33,343 nucleotides of DNA from a virus, in the IMG/VR virus record IMGVR_UViG_3300042465_006798, positions 1 through 33,343 of that record; one strand, 5' to 3'. The notes under the pieces are model-generated. The model was not told where the DNA came from and searched no databases. It saw nothing but the letters and a program-made list of their open reading frames with translations. A program made the translations under genes and the position numbers. This document shows, piece by piece, positions 22,739-30,668 of the stretch; the stretch's first letter is position 1; each line of letters starts with the position of its first letter.

Positions 22739-24556
22739 TTATCTTCTTACTAGGCTAATTGTTTTATCGTTTGTTAGATTGATCGTAATGTCTTCGTCAC
22801 GAATACTAACGATTTGTCCTCTAAGTGGCAAAATATCATTACCTGAAGGAATAGCAAAAATCTTGAGAGTAACACCACCTGCGGCAATCGCAGTAGGATT
22901 AAAGTCATTTAGAATAAGTTGTCCTGTGTCATAATTTATAGTGCCTACGTTTTGTGCGACACCAAAAATATTTTGCTCTACTCTACGAAATACGCGAAGA
23001 ATGCCGTTGTTATCTTCTAAGATACAATTTGGAAATCCTTGAAATGTAAATGCGCCTGAAGTAATTGCGCCGCCTTGACCATAGCCAAAACTTGACAAAC
23101 GACCAACAGTTTGTTTTGAAATGCCATTTGAAAAGTTAATTACATAACGTGATGACTGACCTAACTGCAAATCAAATTCTTTGTACATCGATAATGTTAG
23201 TTCGGAACTTAAAATTGAACGCTCACATGTATCAATCAAACGCGATAGTTTTGAATAACGTAGATATTTTGAAAATTGATTAATGTCTGTATCGTTATAT
23301 AATTTAATTGTATCAAGTATTTTTGAATTTACGCTGTCTTGTGTCGCAACAGTTTGTTCTGGATCATATTTTACGTCAGCAACAATGGTAATAAAAATAA
23401 ATTCAGGATCAACTATTTCGTTTTGAACAGTTAAAATCTTTTTACCTTTAAGAATGGTTCTGACAATACTATCTTTTTCTGTAGTAGTTAATTGTTCACC
23501 TACTGTAGGTTTTACAGCAATAAAAACTTTACCATAAAATGGTGGATCATTATCCTCTCCGCCCCATACTGCTACTGAACCTACGTTCGGTGCATTTAAA
23601 AGAATAGCGCGATAGTCTTCTACTGTAACTGCACGATTCTGTGCGGTGTAAAACTTTGGTGCGGCAAATTTAATTCTTTCTGGTGTTTCTCTGTCTTCAC
23701 CACCCAATGAAACATCATTCGCAGTAAATAGTGCGTCTTGAACATTTGCGATAGTAGACGTTAAAGTTATCTCGCGAATTTGATTGGCAGATGCACCTTC
23801 AGTTACGATGTAATCCATAATAACAATGTTATCATTGTCAAGTGCTTCACCAATAACATCATCACCAAAAGTTACTTCATATCTACCATCTTCAACTTCT
23901 TTAATGAAGTATGCGCGAGTAGTTCCAGAAACTTCAACGAGGTTGGTTGGATTTTCAAAAACTCTAAGCGTACCAATTGTTGAAGAAGTTTGAACACGAA
24001 CCAATAAAGTTGCGGTGTCTACTAATGCGTTATTGATTAAAAATCTTTGTGTACCATCGTCAAGATTGACTGTGTATCTTTCTTGAACATAACGCCCTTG
24101 AATTAATTCAATGTCGGTTAATGTATAATTTGAGGTTAATGTAAATGTTAAAGGCTCTTGCGTTACGAACGAATACGTCACACCTTCATAAACTGCATCA
24201 AAGCGAGTGTACTGTGGAAGTGTAATTGAAGCCGGAGAACCAGTTGCAGTTAATTTAATTGTACCTTTAATTCTTGCCGCAGTAGTTGATCTTGGTACAT
24301 AGTTCAAACTACCGGCAAGATTGACAATTGAATTTCTACGCTGTGCTGTATTTAAGTTTGTTTCAGTCGCAACCATGTTCACATAGAACGAATTGTAATA
24401 TGTGTTAAAAGTTAAAATATCAAGTAGAGTGGAGATACCAGAAGCATCAAAGTTATAATCTTTAAACTGATCTTGATTCTTCAAATAGTTTTTGAAGTTT
24501 TCACGGATTTGTAGAAAATTTACGCCATCAATTTTTAAATTTGTAGGTGTAGCCAT
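22739..24556 (-). CDS. 6: Baseplate wedge protein (gp6-like, baseplate J family)
   Basis: A 605-aa protein of the gp6/baseplate-J family (T4 gp6 about 660 aa). The N terminus NLKIDGVNFLQIRENFKNYL, with FNTYYNSFYVNMVATETNLN at about 50-70, is typical. GEDRETPERIKFAAPKFYTA followed by RAVTVEDYRAILLNAPNVGS at about 280-325 is the classic baseplate-J core. The C-terminal third is beta-rich. In T4, gp6 dimers form the iris-like inner ring of the baseplate that opens on contraction. It starts four bases after gp25 and ends one base before the gp7-position ATG. Confidence 0.92.
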   Translation of the reverse strand: MATPTNLKIDGVNFLQIRENFKNYLKNQDQFKDYNFDASGISTLLDILTFNTYYNSFYVNMVATETNLNTAQRRNSIVNLAGSLNYVPRSTTAARIKGTIKLTATGSPASITLPQYTRFDAVYEGVTYSFVTQEPLTFTLTSNYTLTDIELIQGRYVQERYTVNLDDGTQRFLINNALVDTATLLVRVQTSSTIGTLRVFENPTNLVEVSGTTRAYFIKEVEDGRYEVTFGDDVIGEALDNDNIVIMDYIVTEGASANQIREITLTSTIANVQDALFTANDVSLGGEDRETPERIKFAAPKFYTAQNRAVTVEDYRAILLNAPNVGSVAVWGGEDNDPPFYGKVFIAVKPTVGEQLTTTEKDSIVRTILKGKKILTVQNEIVDPEFIFITIVADVKYDPEQTVATQDSVNSKILDTIKLYNDTDINQFSKYLRYSKLSRLIDTCERSILSSELTLSMYKEFDLQLGQSSRYVINFSNGISKQTVGRLSSFGYGQGGAITSGAFTFQGFPNCILEDNNGILRVFRRVEQNIFGVAQNVGTINYDTGQLILNDFNPTAIAAGGVTLKIFAIPSGNDILPLRGQIVSIRDEDITINLTNDKTISLVRR

Positions 24557-24560
24557 TTGT

Positions 24561-24938
24561 TTATGCCGTTCTTGTGATTACTGTTTCTAGTTGTTGTAAA
24601 ATTGGTACATTCACGACATAATATTCTACTTTTATTTCAATACCATTGTCTGTAATACTTGATTCAATTGCAACCACTTGCGCCCTAGGTTCAAATCGTT
24701 CAATACATTGTGCTAAATCATCGTTCAAACGTAATTCTGTTTGCGAATCTGCTTGGTCAAACAAATAGTCATAAACTCTTGATCCGTACTCTGGAGCAAA
24801 TGGGCGCGTTCCGACTGGCGTTTTGATTAGATTGATCAACGCCTTTTTTACTGCGGCTTCATTACGCGCAGGCGGTACATCTCCTGTAGTAGGATTAATC
24901 TTAAAACTTAGAGGTAGGTCGGAAAATGCGGATGCCAT
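24561..24938 (-). CDS. 25: Baseplate wedge protein (gp25-like)
   Basis: A 125-aa gp25-family protein (T4 gp25 132 aa). The family signature is clear: an N-terminal INPTTGDVPPARNEAAVKKA, then PFAPEYGSRVYDYLFDQ at about 42-58, the ERFEPRAQVVAIES segment carrying the conserved EPR triad near residue 92, and alternating strands after it. gp25 clamps the gp6 dimer and nucleates sheath assembly. It lies three bases downstream of the small basic protein and just before gp6, so the three probably share one late transcript from 25207-25214. Confidence 0.92.
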   Translation of the reverse strand: MASAFSDLPLSFKINPTTGDVPPARNEAAVKKALINLIKTPVGTRPFAPEYGSRVYDYLFDQADSQTELRLNDDLAQCIERFEPRAQVVAIESSITDNGIEIKVEYYVVNVPILQQLETVITRTA

Positions 24939-24941
24939 ATA

Positions 24942-25118
24942 TTATTCTGCTGTCTTTTGATCCTGAATTTCTTTTCTGCGTTCTTTTGCCGCTTTAGTGA
25001 ATTCGGCTAATGCTTTTCTTGCTCTTGTTCCAGCGGCTTTTACGCCTTTTTCTGCAAATTTTTCGTTCTCTTTTACATAAGTTTCGAAAAGATTGACAAG
25101 TGTTTCGTGATTGGACAT
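24942..25118 (-). CDS. Small basic, alanine/lysine-rich histone-like protein (58 aa)
   Basis: MSNHETLVNLFETYVKENEK is followed by the basic stretch VKAAGTRARKALAEFTKAAK and RRKEIQDQ. The composition and helical pattern recall histone H1-like Hc1 proteins and similar small proteins in marine T4-like phages. It could bind DNA, or it could be a structural helper; this is a composition-based suggestion only. A frame extends upstream to 25175, but ATG 25118 has a clear GAGGAAC Shine-Dalgarno seven bases upstream and is the better start. First gene of the gp25-gp6-gp7 late operon. Confidence 0.72.
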   Translation of the reverse strand: MSNHETLVNLFETYVKENEKFAEKGVKAAGTRARKALAEFTKAAKERRKEIQDQKTAE

Positions 25119-25152
25119 AATATGTTCCTCAATGGTTAATATGCGAAAATTA

Positions 25153-25171
25153 CTTGACAAACGCTTGACAA
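25153..25171. repeat. 11-bp-period direct repeat CTTGACAA-N3-CTTGACAA
   Basis: Two exact CTTGACAA units one helical turn apart, in the leader between the late promoter and the histone-like gene. Read on the minus strand the units are TTGTCAA-N4-TTGTCAA, sharing the TGTCA core and 11-bp spacing of bacterial Pho boxes. May be a binding site for a dimeric regulator. Confidence 0.45.
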
Positions 25172-25182
25172 GCAACTAAAAT
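25154..25182 (+). promoter_or_regulatory. Candidate sigma-70 promoter on the antisense strand
   Basis: A consensus TTGACA at 25154-25159, a 17-base spacer and TAAAAT at 25177-25182. Transcription would begin near 25189 and run rightwards, antisense to the late promoter, the 52-aa gene and gp5. No plus-strand gene follows, so it would make an antisense or non-coding RNA if real. Confidence 0.4.
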
Positions 25183-25206
25183 AGGGTGTCCCCTGTGATT
25201 TAAGAG

Positions 25207-25214
25207 TATTTATA
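25207..25214 (-). promoter_or_regulatory. T4-type late promoter element (TATAAATA) for the gp25-gp6-gp7 operon
   Basis: A perfect TATAAATA on the minus strand just after the stop of the 52-aa gene. Predicted start about 25200 gives a leader of about 80 bases before the histone-like gene. Confidence 0.75.
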
Positions 25215-25220
25215 AAGGTT

Positions 25221-25379
25221 TTAGGTCCTTTTCCTATTTACCAAGTCTTTAATAATGTCATTATCAGGAAACATCTTCAATAAAATCAATACAGTATGGT
25301 AGTTGATATTATCAATAAGAATCTGTCTCTCAATTTCAGTAAGTTTGTCGAGTGCGTCTTTAAGTTCTTCAGTTTTCAT
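25221..25379 (-). CDS. Small acidic/amphipathic protein coupled to gp5 (52 aa)
   Basis: This is a short frame below usual size cut-offs. The ATG at 25379 overlaps the hub protein's TGA stop (ATGA), the same coupling used elsewhere in this operon. The product starts MKTEELKDALDKLTEIERQI, then LIDNINYHTVLILLKMFPDN, and ends IKDLVNRKRT, so it is mostly amphipathic helix. It ends just before the TATAAATA element of the next operon, filling what would otherwise be an empty stretch. I know no family for it. Possible roles include chaperone or regulator of the hub protein (inference from coupling only). Confidence 0.6.
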   Translation of the reverse strand: MKTEELKDALDKLTEIERQILIDNINYHTVLILLKMFPDNDIIKDLVNRKRT

Positions 25380-26527
25380 TTTACGTTCCTATAAAACCAT
25401 ACAATAAATCGTAGAATTGCAAAGATTCCCCACAGTAAGAAACCTTTGAATAACCCTGTTGGCTGATCTGATTTGCCAAACCATCTTTGCCATACACCAA
25501 TCACTTTGCAGATTGGCTTGCCGACAGTCATTAAGACTCTGCCGGTAACATTCTTTTCATTTTCATCTCCCATTAGATAAGCCATATGACTTGCCCATGG
25601 TGTTGCAATCTCTCTAGCCCACTTAGTACTTAGATATACTTGGGCTTTCTTTCTTTCTTCTGAATCACGAATCCAAAACATACATTGAGGTCCGTTACCT
25701 TCCATCCAATCTACAACAGTTTGCGCCCATGCGATATATCCGTAGTAGGTGTCAGGACTTTTCTCAACTAAAAGTTGACCAAACTCTTGGTCTAACTCAT
25801 AAATTTCTTTTGACAAATAACCCAATTCATAAAGTTTGGTACATATGATTTTACCGCCGCCCCCACCTGATGGAGGTGGCGGCACAGATAGTTCGTTTGT
25901 GCCGTGTGGACCTACAGCATAGATACGCTCATCATCAAATGTAATTTTAGTCTTACCTTGATTGCTAATTGTGAGTCCGTTACTTCTAAGTTCTACAAAA
26001 GAACTTCCGTTTTTATGTTTAATTTCTAGCACAGAGGGATTGTCTGTATCACTATGATCTATAAGATTCATCTGGTGTCCACCTTCGGACATAATAGACA
26101 TTCTTTGTGCTAGTCTAGAATAGTTGCTATCTGCACTTCCGTTTGGTGGATAATTATCTTTCGATGTAGTAATCTGAGGGAACGATCTAGTAGGTGTTCC
26201 GTATCGACCAAAACCACTTGTTACCGCACCTTCTGAAAGAGGTGTAGGCATAATACCCAACACAATTGGCTCTTGTGCGTCTGCGCCATCCATGAAGAAA
26301 CCTACAACCCATTCACCTAGTCCAATTCTAGAATAAGTGTTCTGTCCATTAGGTGGCACAACAATTGTTGCCCAAGGTAAATCCGCAGTAGGAATTCCTC
26401 TTGCTCTTTCTGCATACGATGAATGATAGCCAAAGATGCGTACTTTGACGCGCCCCAACAAAATAGGGTCTACATTATCCTCAACAATACCAATCCACCA
26501 ATAAAAACCTTCGCGACCAAGAAACAT
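25376..26527 (-). CDS. 5: Baseplate hub protein, gp5-type OB-fold N terminus with a non-T4 C-terminal domain
   Basis: A 383-aa protein. Residues 1-100 (YWWIGIVEDNVDPILLGRVK then VRIFGYHS, and GLGEWVVGFFMDGADAQEPI) form the OB-fold hub domain shared by T4 gp5 and VgrG-like spike proteins. A beta-rich part follows to about 215. A PPPPSGGGGG linker at about 216-226 leads to a ~155-residue domain beginning KIICTKLYELGYLSKEIYEL, with YYGYIAWAQTVVDWMEG, ending in a hydrophobic helix LLWGIFAILRFIVWFY. The T4 lysozyme sequence is not recognisable, nor the octapeptide beta-helix repeats. It lies near gp27, its hub partner in T4. A GAGG site precedes the ATG. Confidence 0.82.
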   Translation of the reverse strand: MFLGREGFYWWIGIVEDNVDPILLGRVKVRIFGYHSSYAERARGIPTADLPWATIVVPPNGQNTYSRIGLGEWVVGFFMDGADAQEPIVLGIMPTPLSEGAVTSGFGRYGTPTRSFPQITTSKDNYPPNGSADSNYSRLAQRMSIMSEGGHQMNLIDHSDTDNPSVLEIKHKNGSSFVELRSNGLTISNQGKTKITFDDERIYAVGPHGTNELSVPPPPSGGGGGKIICTKLYELGYLSKEIYELDQEFGQLLVEKSPDTYYGYIAWAQTVVDWMEGNGPQCMFWIRDSEERKKAQVYLSTKWAREIATPWASHMAYLMGDENEKNVTGRVLMTVGKPICKVIGVWQRWFGKSDQPTGLFKGFLLWGIFAILRFIVWFYRNVK

Positions 26528-26529
26528 AA

Positions 26530-26760
26530 TTACCTCATACTTTTAAAATACTGAATGCGTCTTTCTTGTTTCGCTACCCAATCGTCAGATGGCTTACCCT
26601 CACCTTTATAATATGCAAGAGGTTTACCTGTATTCTTTGAAACTAACGCCCACTTACCATCTACTTGTTTGAGTACTTCAACAAGTTCTGGACCATACAC
26701 ATCCTCTTCCCACTCTTCTTGTGTTGCGGGTGTGCTTATAAACTGTTTAAATGTTTTCAT
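26530..26760 (-). CDS. Conserved small phage protein (76 aa), MKTFKQF start
   Basis: Function unknown. It starts MKTFKQFISTPATQEEWEED, a type of opening common to several small proteins of marine T4-like phages. It ends with a motif I recognise from unrelated phage ORFs: WALVSKNTGKPLAYYKGEGK, then PSDDWVAKQERRIQYFKSM. The second motif seems to be a small basic module attached to different proteins. The start overlaps the stop of the kinase-like gene (ATGA), and the hub gene begins three bases after its end, so it belongs to the same translation unit. Its role in tail assembly is not known. Confidence 0.72.
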   Translation of the reverse strand: MKTFKQFISTPATQEEWEEDVYGPELVEVLKQVDGKWALVSKNTGKPLAYYKGEGKPSDDWVAKQERRIQYFKSMR

Positions 26761-27710
26761 AGATCGTCTAGTTCTTTCGTATCTAGTGAATCTGGTGGTA
26801 CGTTATCTACAATCCAATTGTATAGTTCTTTACGAACGCCGGCATCGTTTGTCATTGACTTACCTGGCTTCTTTAATGTAAGATACATGAAGTTGCCGAC
26901 AACTTTATTGCCTTTAATGTCTTTATAATGTTGACCAGTTTTAGGATCAACAATGAACATTGTATTCTGTGGATTGTTTAGTACCACATAAACACCACCA
27001 TCTACTTCTTTTGGAAAACCTTTTTTGACTAATGCAAATACAGTTTGTGCCGCGCCTCTGTGTGTCTTTAGTAAAATATCTTCTGGCACTACTCGCGCAC
27101 GTTTCTTGTTGTTTTGAATTGCAATCTCATAATTAGTTAGCACCCAAGTCACATGAATGTTTCGAGCTGCATAACCTGCTTTGAGCAACTTGGGAATGTA
27201 ACCTGTCATATCATCCATGTCTGCAAAAGTGGAGTCAATGAGAATGTTAGGCAATGTATTTTGTGCCGCGCCATCAAGCAATAGATCAAGTGTTTTATTT
27301 TTTACACCGCTTGCACGAACCATAACGTGTAGTGCGTAAACGTGTTCTGGTGTCTTGAGGTTTAAATCTTTAAGAGAGTAACCTTTATCGATAACATTCT
27401 TTTGAATCAAGTCCATATCACGTTCGCTAATGTTATTACTGTATTTTTTCAGTAATGCATCCATGGTGAATTTACCTAGATCATCAAGTTTTTGAAATGC
27501 AATCTTTAATTCATCTACATCGCGAATCTTAAAGTCTTCGCCTTGCATAAAATTGCTAATGGCAAAACCTTTACCCGAACCAGCGCCGCCAGCAAGGAAT
27601 ACAACTTGCCCATACTTTGCGCCATTGTTGTAAAGAATGAGTTTTTCTTCAAGAGGTACTCTTGACTCATATTCTTTTTTATAAACGTATTCTGAGAATG
27701 ATAGTTTCAT
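26757..27710 (-). CDS. P-loop kinase-like protein (zeta-toxin / polynucleotide-kinase type fold)
   Basis: A 317-aa protein with a Walker A at residues 41-48 (GGAGSGKG) after strand VVFLA. It is followed by FKIRDVDELK (acidic residues where zeta-toxin and kinase families have a substrate-side Asp). NILIDSTFADMDDM near residue 155 is a possible Walker B-like strand, and NKKRARVVPEDILLKTHRGA near 200 is a basic lid. This arrangement fits zeta-toxin/AAA_33-type kinases that phosphorylate small molecules or nucleic acid ends. The last 100 residues are a separate region of unknown role. It sits between gp27 and a small protein in the hub operon, with a 2-base gap to gp27, an unexpected place for an enzyme. 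Confidence 0.78.
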   Translation of the reverse strand: MKLSFSEYVYKKEYESRVPLEEKLILYNNGAKYGQVVFLAGGAGSGKGFAISNFMQGEDFKIRDVDELKIAFQKLDDLGKFTMDALLKKYSNNISERDMDLIQKNVIDKGYSLKDLNLKTPEHVYALHVMVRASGVKNKTLDLLLDGAAQNTLPNILIDSTFADMDDMTGYIPKLLKAGYAARNIHVTWVLTNYEIAIQNNKKRARVVPEDILLKTHRGAAQTVFALVKKGFPKEVDGGVYVVLNNPQNTMFIVDPKTGQHYKDIKGNKVVGNFMYLTLKKPGKSMTNDAGVRKELYNWIVDNVPPDSLDTKELDDL

Positions 27711-27712
27711 TT

Positions 27713-29098
27713 TTAACTCGTTTGTTCGATGCGTCTATCAAGATTAATCTTGAGTGAGCCGCGGCTTAGTTCTATTTTCTTGATATAAGTATCTTTGGTA
27801 AATATGTGACGTACTGCTGTTACTAGATATTTTCCTGAGTAAAATTCATCTTCAGCAACAAAACTTTGCTCTAAGTTTTGCGCTTTTGCTACTTTACTTG
27901 GCAATGCTAATTCAACTGCATAGCCAACGCTAATGCGATTATCCGCGCCTGGTATATCTGCAAGTACTCGTAGCCCACTATTTAGAAGCCCACCATAAGT
28001 GTCATATTTGATCCAATTCGCCTTATCTAATACTATATCATTTTTTGGCTTCACAATCAATCTTTCGCCAGGAAATTCTGGGTAAGTATCATCATATTTT
28101 AAAAATTCGTTATTGTTTTCTAAAATGCGATTGGTATAAAAATCTGTATCAAGTGCCATGTCTTTGTAACTGATTTTTGAATCGGTATACTTTCGGCTAT
28201 ATGGATCGATCTGGCGAATGTTTGAATTGTAGAATCCAGTTTGCATTCGTTCTAAATGTTGAAAGTTGTTCTCAATCAAAAAACTTTTAATTTGAATGAA
28301 TGCGTTTGTTTCGCGATTTAGATAATCTTGAGATGGTTGATATACAAGTTTCTGCAACTTGTCTGCATTGTTCCAAAACTCTTTGAGTGATCCCAATGAA
28401 ATAAACACATGCTTAAAATCTGAGGCATTTCTTCCGTTTAGTTTTTCGTAGAATACAAAATAATCTCCCAATGCACATGAACGTCTTGCCAACTGAGACA
28501 ATGCTTCGAGTGGAGTATATCCAGGACATACAAATGGATTTTGCATTTTAATGTCAGGATCAATTGTATTGACGTTTATGTTTGATACTGCATTTACGTC
28601 AGAATAAATTTTAGAGAATACACTTCTCAGTCCTTTGTCTGCGCCAAAACTTTTGTACAGTCTTTTCTTTTGTGATGCGATTGCAGACTTTGATGTGAAA
28701 CTCAATTCATACGTCATAGAATTTTCATTATCGTATTGAATTTTACCTATTTCATAAACAATTAAATCGTCACGCGAAATAAGAGTTTCGTTTGATCCAC
28801 CTGGCTTGGTTACTCGCATCGTGATTGTTTCGCCACCAGTAAACATAAACTTTTCAATACCACCAACATAATCATAAACGCTTATCTTACCTGTAATTGA
28901 CGGACTAAAAATGTCTTCGTATATTTCAAGACGATTGAAAGAGTTGCCTAGTGAAATAGTTTTGCCGTTTTTAATTTTAATAAAGAGAGCAGATAAGATG
29001 TAGGTATCTTTAATGTGATCTGGCGTAGTTGACTCTGACTCTATTTGAAAGCCAAATTGATCGCGCGGTACATTAAGTTTGGGAAATGTGTATGCCAT
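27713..29098 (-). CDS. 27: Baseplate hub protein (gp27-like)
   Basis: A 461-aa protein in the place of gp27 (T4 391 aa). It has the expected hub layout: an N-terminal beta domain (FNRLEIYEDIFSPSITGKIS, VYDYVGGIEKFMFTGGETIT), then YDNENSMTYELSFTSKSAIA and FVCPGYTPLEALSQLARRSC at about 110-215, where T4 has the [20 protein letters not shown]-type segment. The C-terminal beta part ends SGKYLVTAVRHIFTKDTYIK, equivalent to the second tube-like domain. In T4 the gp27 trimer holds gp5 and joins the spike to the tube. Its ATG overlaps the gp53 stop by one base (TAATG). Confidence 0.85.
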   Translation of the reverse strand: MAYTFPKLNVPRDQFGFQIESESTTPDHIKDTYILSALFIKIKNGKTISLGNSFNRLEIYEDIFSPSITGKISVYDYVGGIEKFMFTGGETITMRVTKPGGSNETLISRDDLIVYEIGKIQYDNENSMTYELSFTSKSAIASQKKRLYKSFGADKGLRSVFSKIYSDVNAVSNINVNTIDPDIKMQNPFVCPGYTPLEALSQLARRSCALGDYFVFYEKLNGRNASDFKHVFISLGSLKEFWNNADKLQKLVYQPSQDYLNRETNAFIQIKSFLIENNFQHLERMQTGFYNSNIRQIDPYSRKYTDSKISYKDMALDTDFYTNRILENNNEFLKYDDTYPEFPGERLIVKPKNDIVLDKANWIKYDTYGGLLNSGLRVLADIPGADNRISVGYAVELALPSKVAKAQNLEQSFVAEDEFYSGKYLVTAVRHIFTKDTYIKKIELSRGSLKINLDRRIEQTS

Positions 29099-29619
29099 TA
29101 TAGATTATCAAATAATTCTTGTAAACCAGTTTCAAATTTTATGGCAATTTGAATATCGAATATGTCGATCTTTGCTTTTTCATCATTTAATTCTACTTCA
29201 TGTTCGAAAAATGTTTGAACATATTTTTTAGGATCATTAGTTAATGTGTTCCAATACGCTTCTGCCACCTGATCGCCATCACCTGTGTACCAATATCCTG
29301 ATACTGATGCCGCACCAATACTTCCATATTTACTTGTAATGTAATTATTGAGTGCTACTGAATTTCGAGGCCAGTCATCGTAGATGCTTTCAATATCATT
29401 TATTAACATGATAAGATAATCGTATTTTGGTGTGCCATACAAACGATTTGATAGTGCTTCTGGACGTTCTCCGTCTCGAATAATAAATTGTCGAACAGAT
29501 GGAGAAGTTTTAAACTTTTTCACATATTCTGTGATTTGTGCGGACACGTTTAGATCAACAACTTTTTGATAATCAAAGTCGTTAATGAGATAAAGTATCT
29601 TAGGAAAAAATTGAAACAT
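29098..29619 (-). CDS. 53: Baseplate wedge protein (gp53-like)
   Basis: A 173-aa homolog of T4 gp53 (196 aa). The opening MFQFFPKILYLI parallels T4 MLFTFFDPIEY. IRDGERPEALSNRLYGTPKY followed by DYLIMLINDI matches T4 PRPEELANAIYGNPQLYWVL, then LMCND, and a LysM-like part lies in the middle. In T4 it joins wedges together at the last step of baseplate assembly. I start at ATG 29619, directly after the gp48 stop (separated by one base), not at 29670, which lies inside gp48 and adds 17 residues without family support. Confidence 0.87.
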   Translation of the reverse strand: MFQFFPKILYLINDFDYQKVVDLNVSAQITEYVKKFKTSPSVRQFIIRDGERPEALSNRLYGTPKYDYLIMLINDIESIYDDWPRNSVALNNYITSKYGSIGAASVSGYWYTGDGDQVAEAYWNTLTNDPKKYVQTFFEHEVELNDEKAKIDIFDIQIAIKFETGLQELFDNL

Positions 29620-29620
29620 T

Positions 29621-30643
29621 TTAGACCATTGAGAAATTAGTGTTTTTCGCTTCTGACATACCATCACCAAGTGTTCTTGGAATAATTTCTGTCAACTGAA
29701 TTGTTAATTGTGCTTCTGTTACGTTGCCGTCTTCAAAGAATGTAAGTTTCTGTCCACCATAATCAACTGCAACAGAATCAATTACACAAGCCTTGCTTCT
29801 AAAAACTTTAATGTCTTGTTCTACAGTCTTGAATATTACATCAAACTGTGTGAGGTGTGGATAGCCAAATGTAAATGTGCTACCTTCACCAATGCCCGTA
29901 GGGATTGGTGGTCTTGCTCCACTTAATGTAGAGTATCTTAATTGACCATCTACATAAGGAACTGACGGTGATGAAGCAACTCTAAAAGTATGAATAATTT
30001 TTTTGATGTTGTCTGCTTCTTGTTTTGTTCTCGGGCGCATGATAACAGGTATTTGATACTTGCGATGTTGCGGACCTTTATATAACAACTGAGCAAATGG
30101 ATTAATTGCTTGTCTTTGAGTAAACTCAAATTGTGAAATATTATTCATACCACCAGATGCAAGAAAGCCTTCAACGCCAGCCAATGCCCTAGCAATACCT
30201 GTTTGAAATGCTTCAGCCGCACTTAGTCCATACTTTGCAATTAAACTAGAATCAAATCCTTCTTCTTGTTTTGCTTTACCGAGTGCTAAAGCATTTTCAT
30301 TTTGAAGTAGTTGATTGCCTGCACCAAAAACATTATCTGTTCTTGCGTACTCTGAGAAGCCAGAAATGTTAAATTGATTAGGCATTCGCAGATAAATAGT
30401 AGGTGCCCTTTGATTATTGAAAAGATTACCAAAGGCATCAAGAAATTTGAATTGTAGAAAAGGCACGTTAAAAGCATCATTCTCAATAGGAAATTGCCAT
30501 ACTCCAGTTCCTTGCACTAAGCCAGCCGCACTATAACGGTTATGCCCGCTTACTTCGGTAGACGCTTCCTGTATTCCCGAACCAGCCTCAGGGTACAATG
30601 CAGTCTCCCCGTCAATGGTTGGTGTGAAAGATGTTCTTGCCAT
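29621..30643 (-). CDS. 48: Baseplate tail tube cap / hub protein (gp48-like)
   Basis: A 340-aa protein (T4 gp48 about 364 aa). Typical features are YLRMPNQFNISGFSEYARTD at about 100-120, a middle alpha-helical part (about 125-175), then RTKQEADNIKKIIHTFRVAS near 215 and FTFGYPHLTQFDVIFKTVEQ near 265, with CVIDSVAVDYG afterwards. This arrangement is shared with tail-tube initiator proteins. In T4, gp48 sits on the hub and starts tube polymerisation with gp54. First gene of the hub operon, with AGGGAT ahead of the ATG and a TATAAATA late promoter 26-33 bases upstream. Confidence 0.85.
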   Translation of the reverse strand: MARTSFTPTIDGETALYPEAGSGIQEASTEVSGHNRYSAAGLVQGTGVWQFPIENDAFNVPFLQFKFLDAFGNLFNNQRAPTIYLRMPNQFNISGFSEYARTDNVFGAGNQLLQNENALALGKAKQEEGFDSSLIAKYGLSAAEAFQTGIARALAGVEGFLASGGMNNISQFEFTQRQAINPFAQLLYKGPQHRKYQIPVIMRPRTKQEADNIKKIIHTFRVASSPSVPYVDGQLRYSTLSGARPPIPTGIGEGSTFTFGYPHLTQFDVIFKTVEQDIKVFRSKACVIDSVAVDYGGQKLTFFEDGNVTEAQLTIQLTEIIPRTLGDGMSEAKNTNFSMV

Positions 30644-30650
30644 ATAAATC
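30643..30650 (+). promoter_or_regulatory. Possible variant late promoter element (TATAAATC) for the gp4-like gene
   Basis: TATAAATC on the plus strand matches seven of eight bases of the late consensus and would give a leader of about 28 bases to the ATG at 30685. It overlaps the gp48 start codon on the other strand, giving a divergent pair with the element at 30669-30676. Confidence 0.35.
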
Positions 30651-30668
30651 CCTATAGATTAACTCTCT

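Noticed and set aside
25119-25175. N-terminal extension of the 58-aa histone-like protein
   Set aside because: The extension covers the regulatory leader and would skip the clear GAGGAAC site in front of ATG 25118.
25184-25193. GGGTGTCCCC as a terminator hairpin
   Set aside because: The stem is only three base pairs with a 3-4 base loop and no proper U tract on either strand.
29620-29670. Longer N terminus for gp53
   Set aside because: It lies inside the gp48 coding end and adds residues with no resemblance to the gp53 family.
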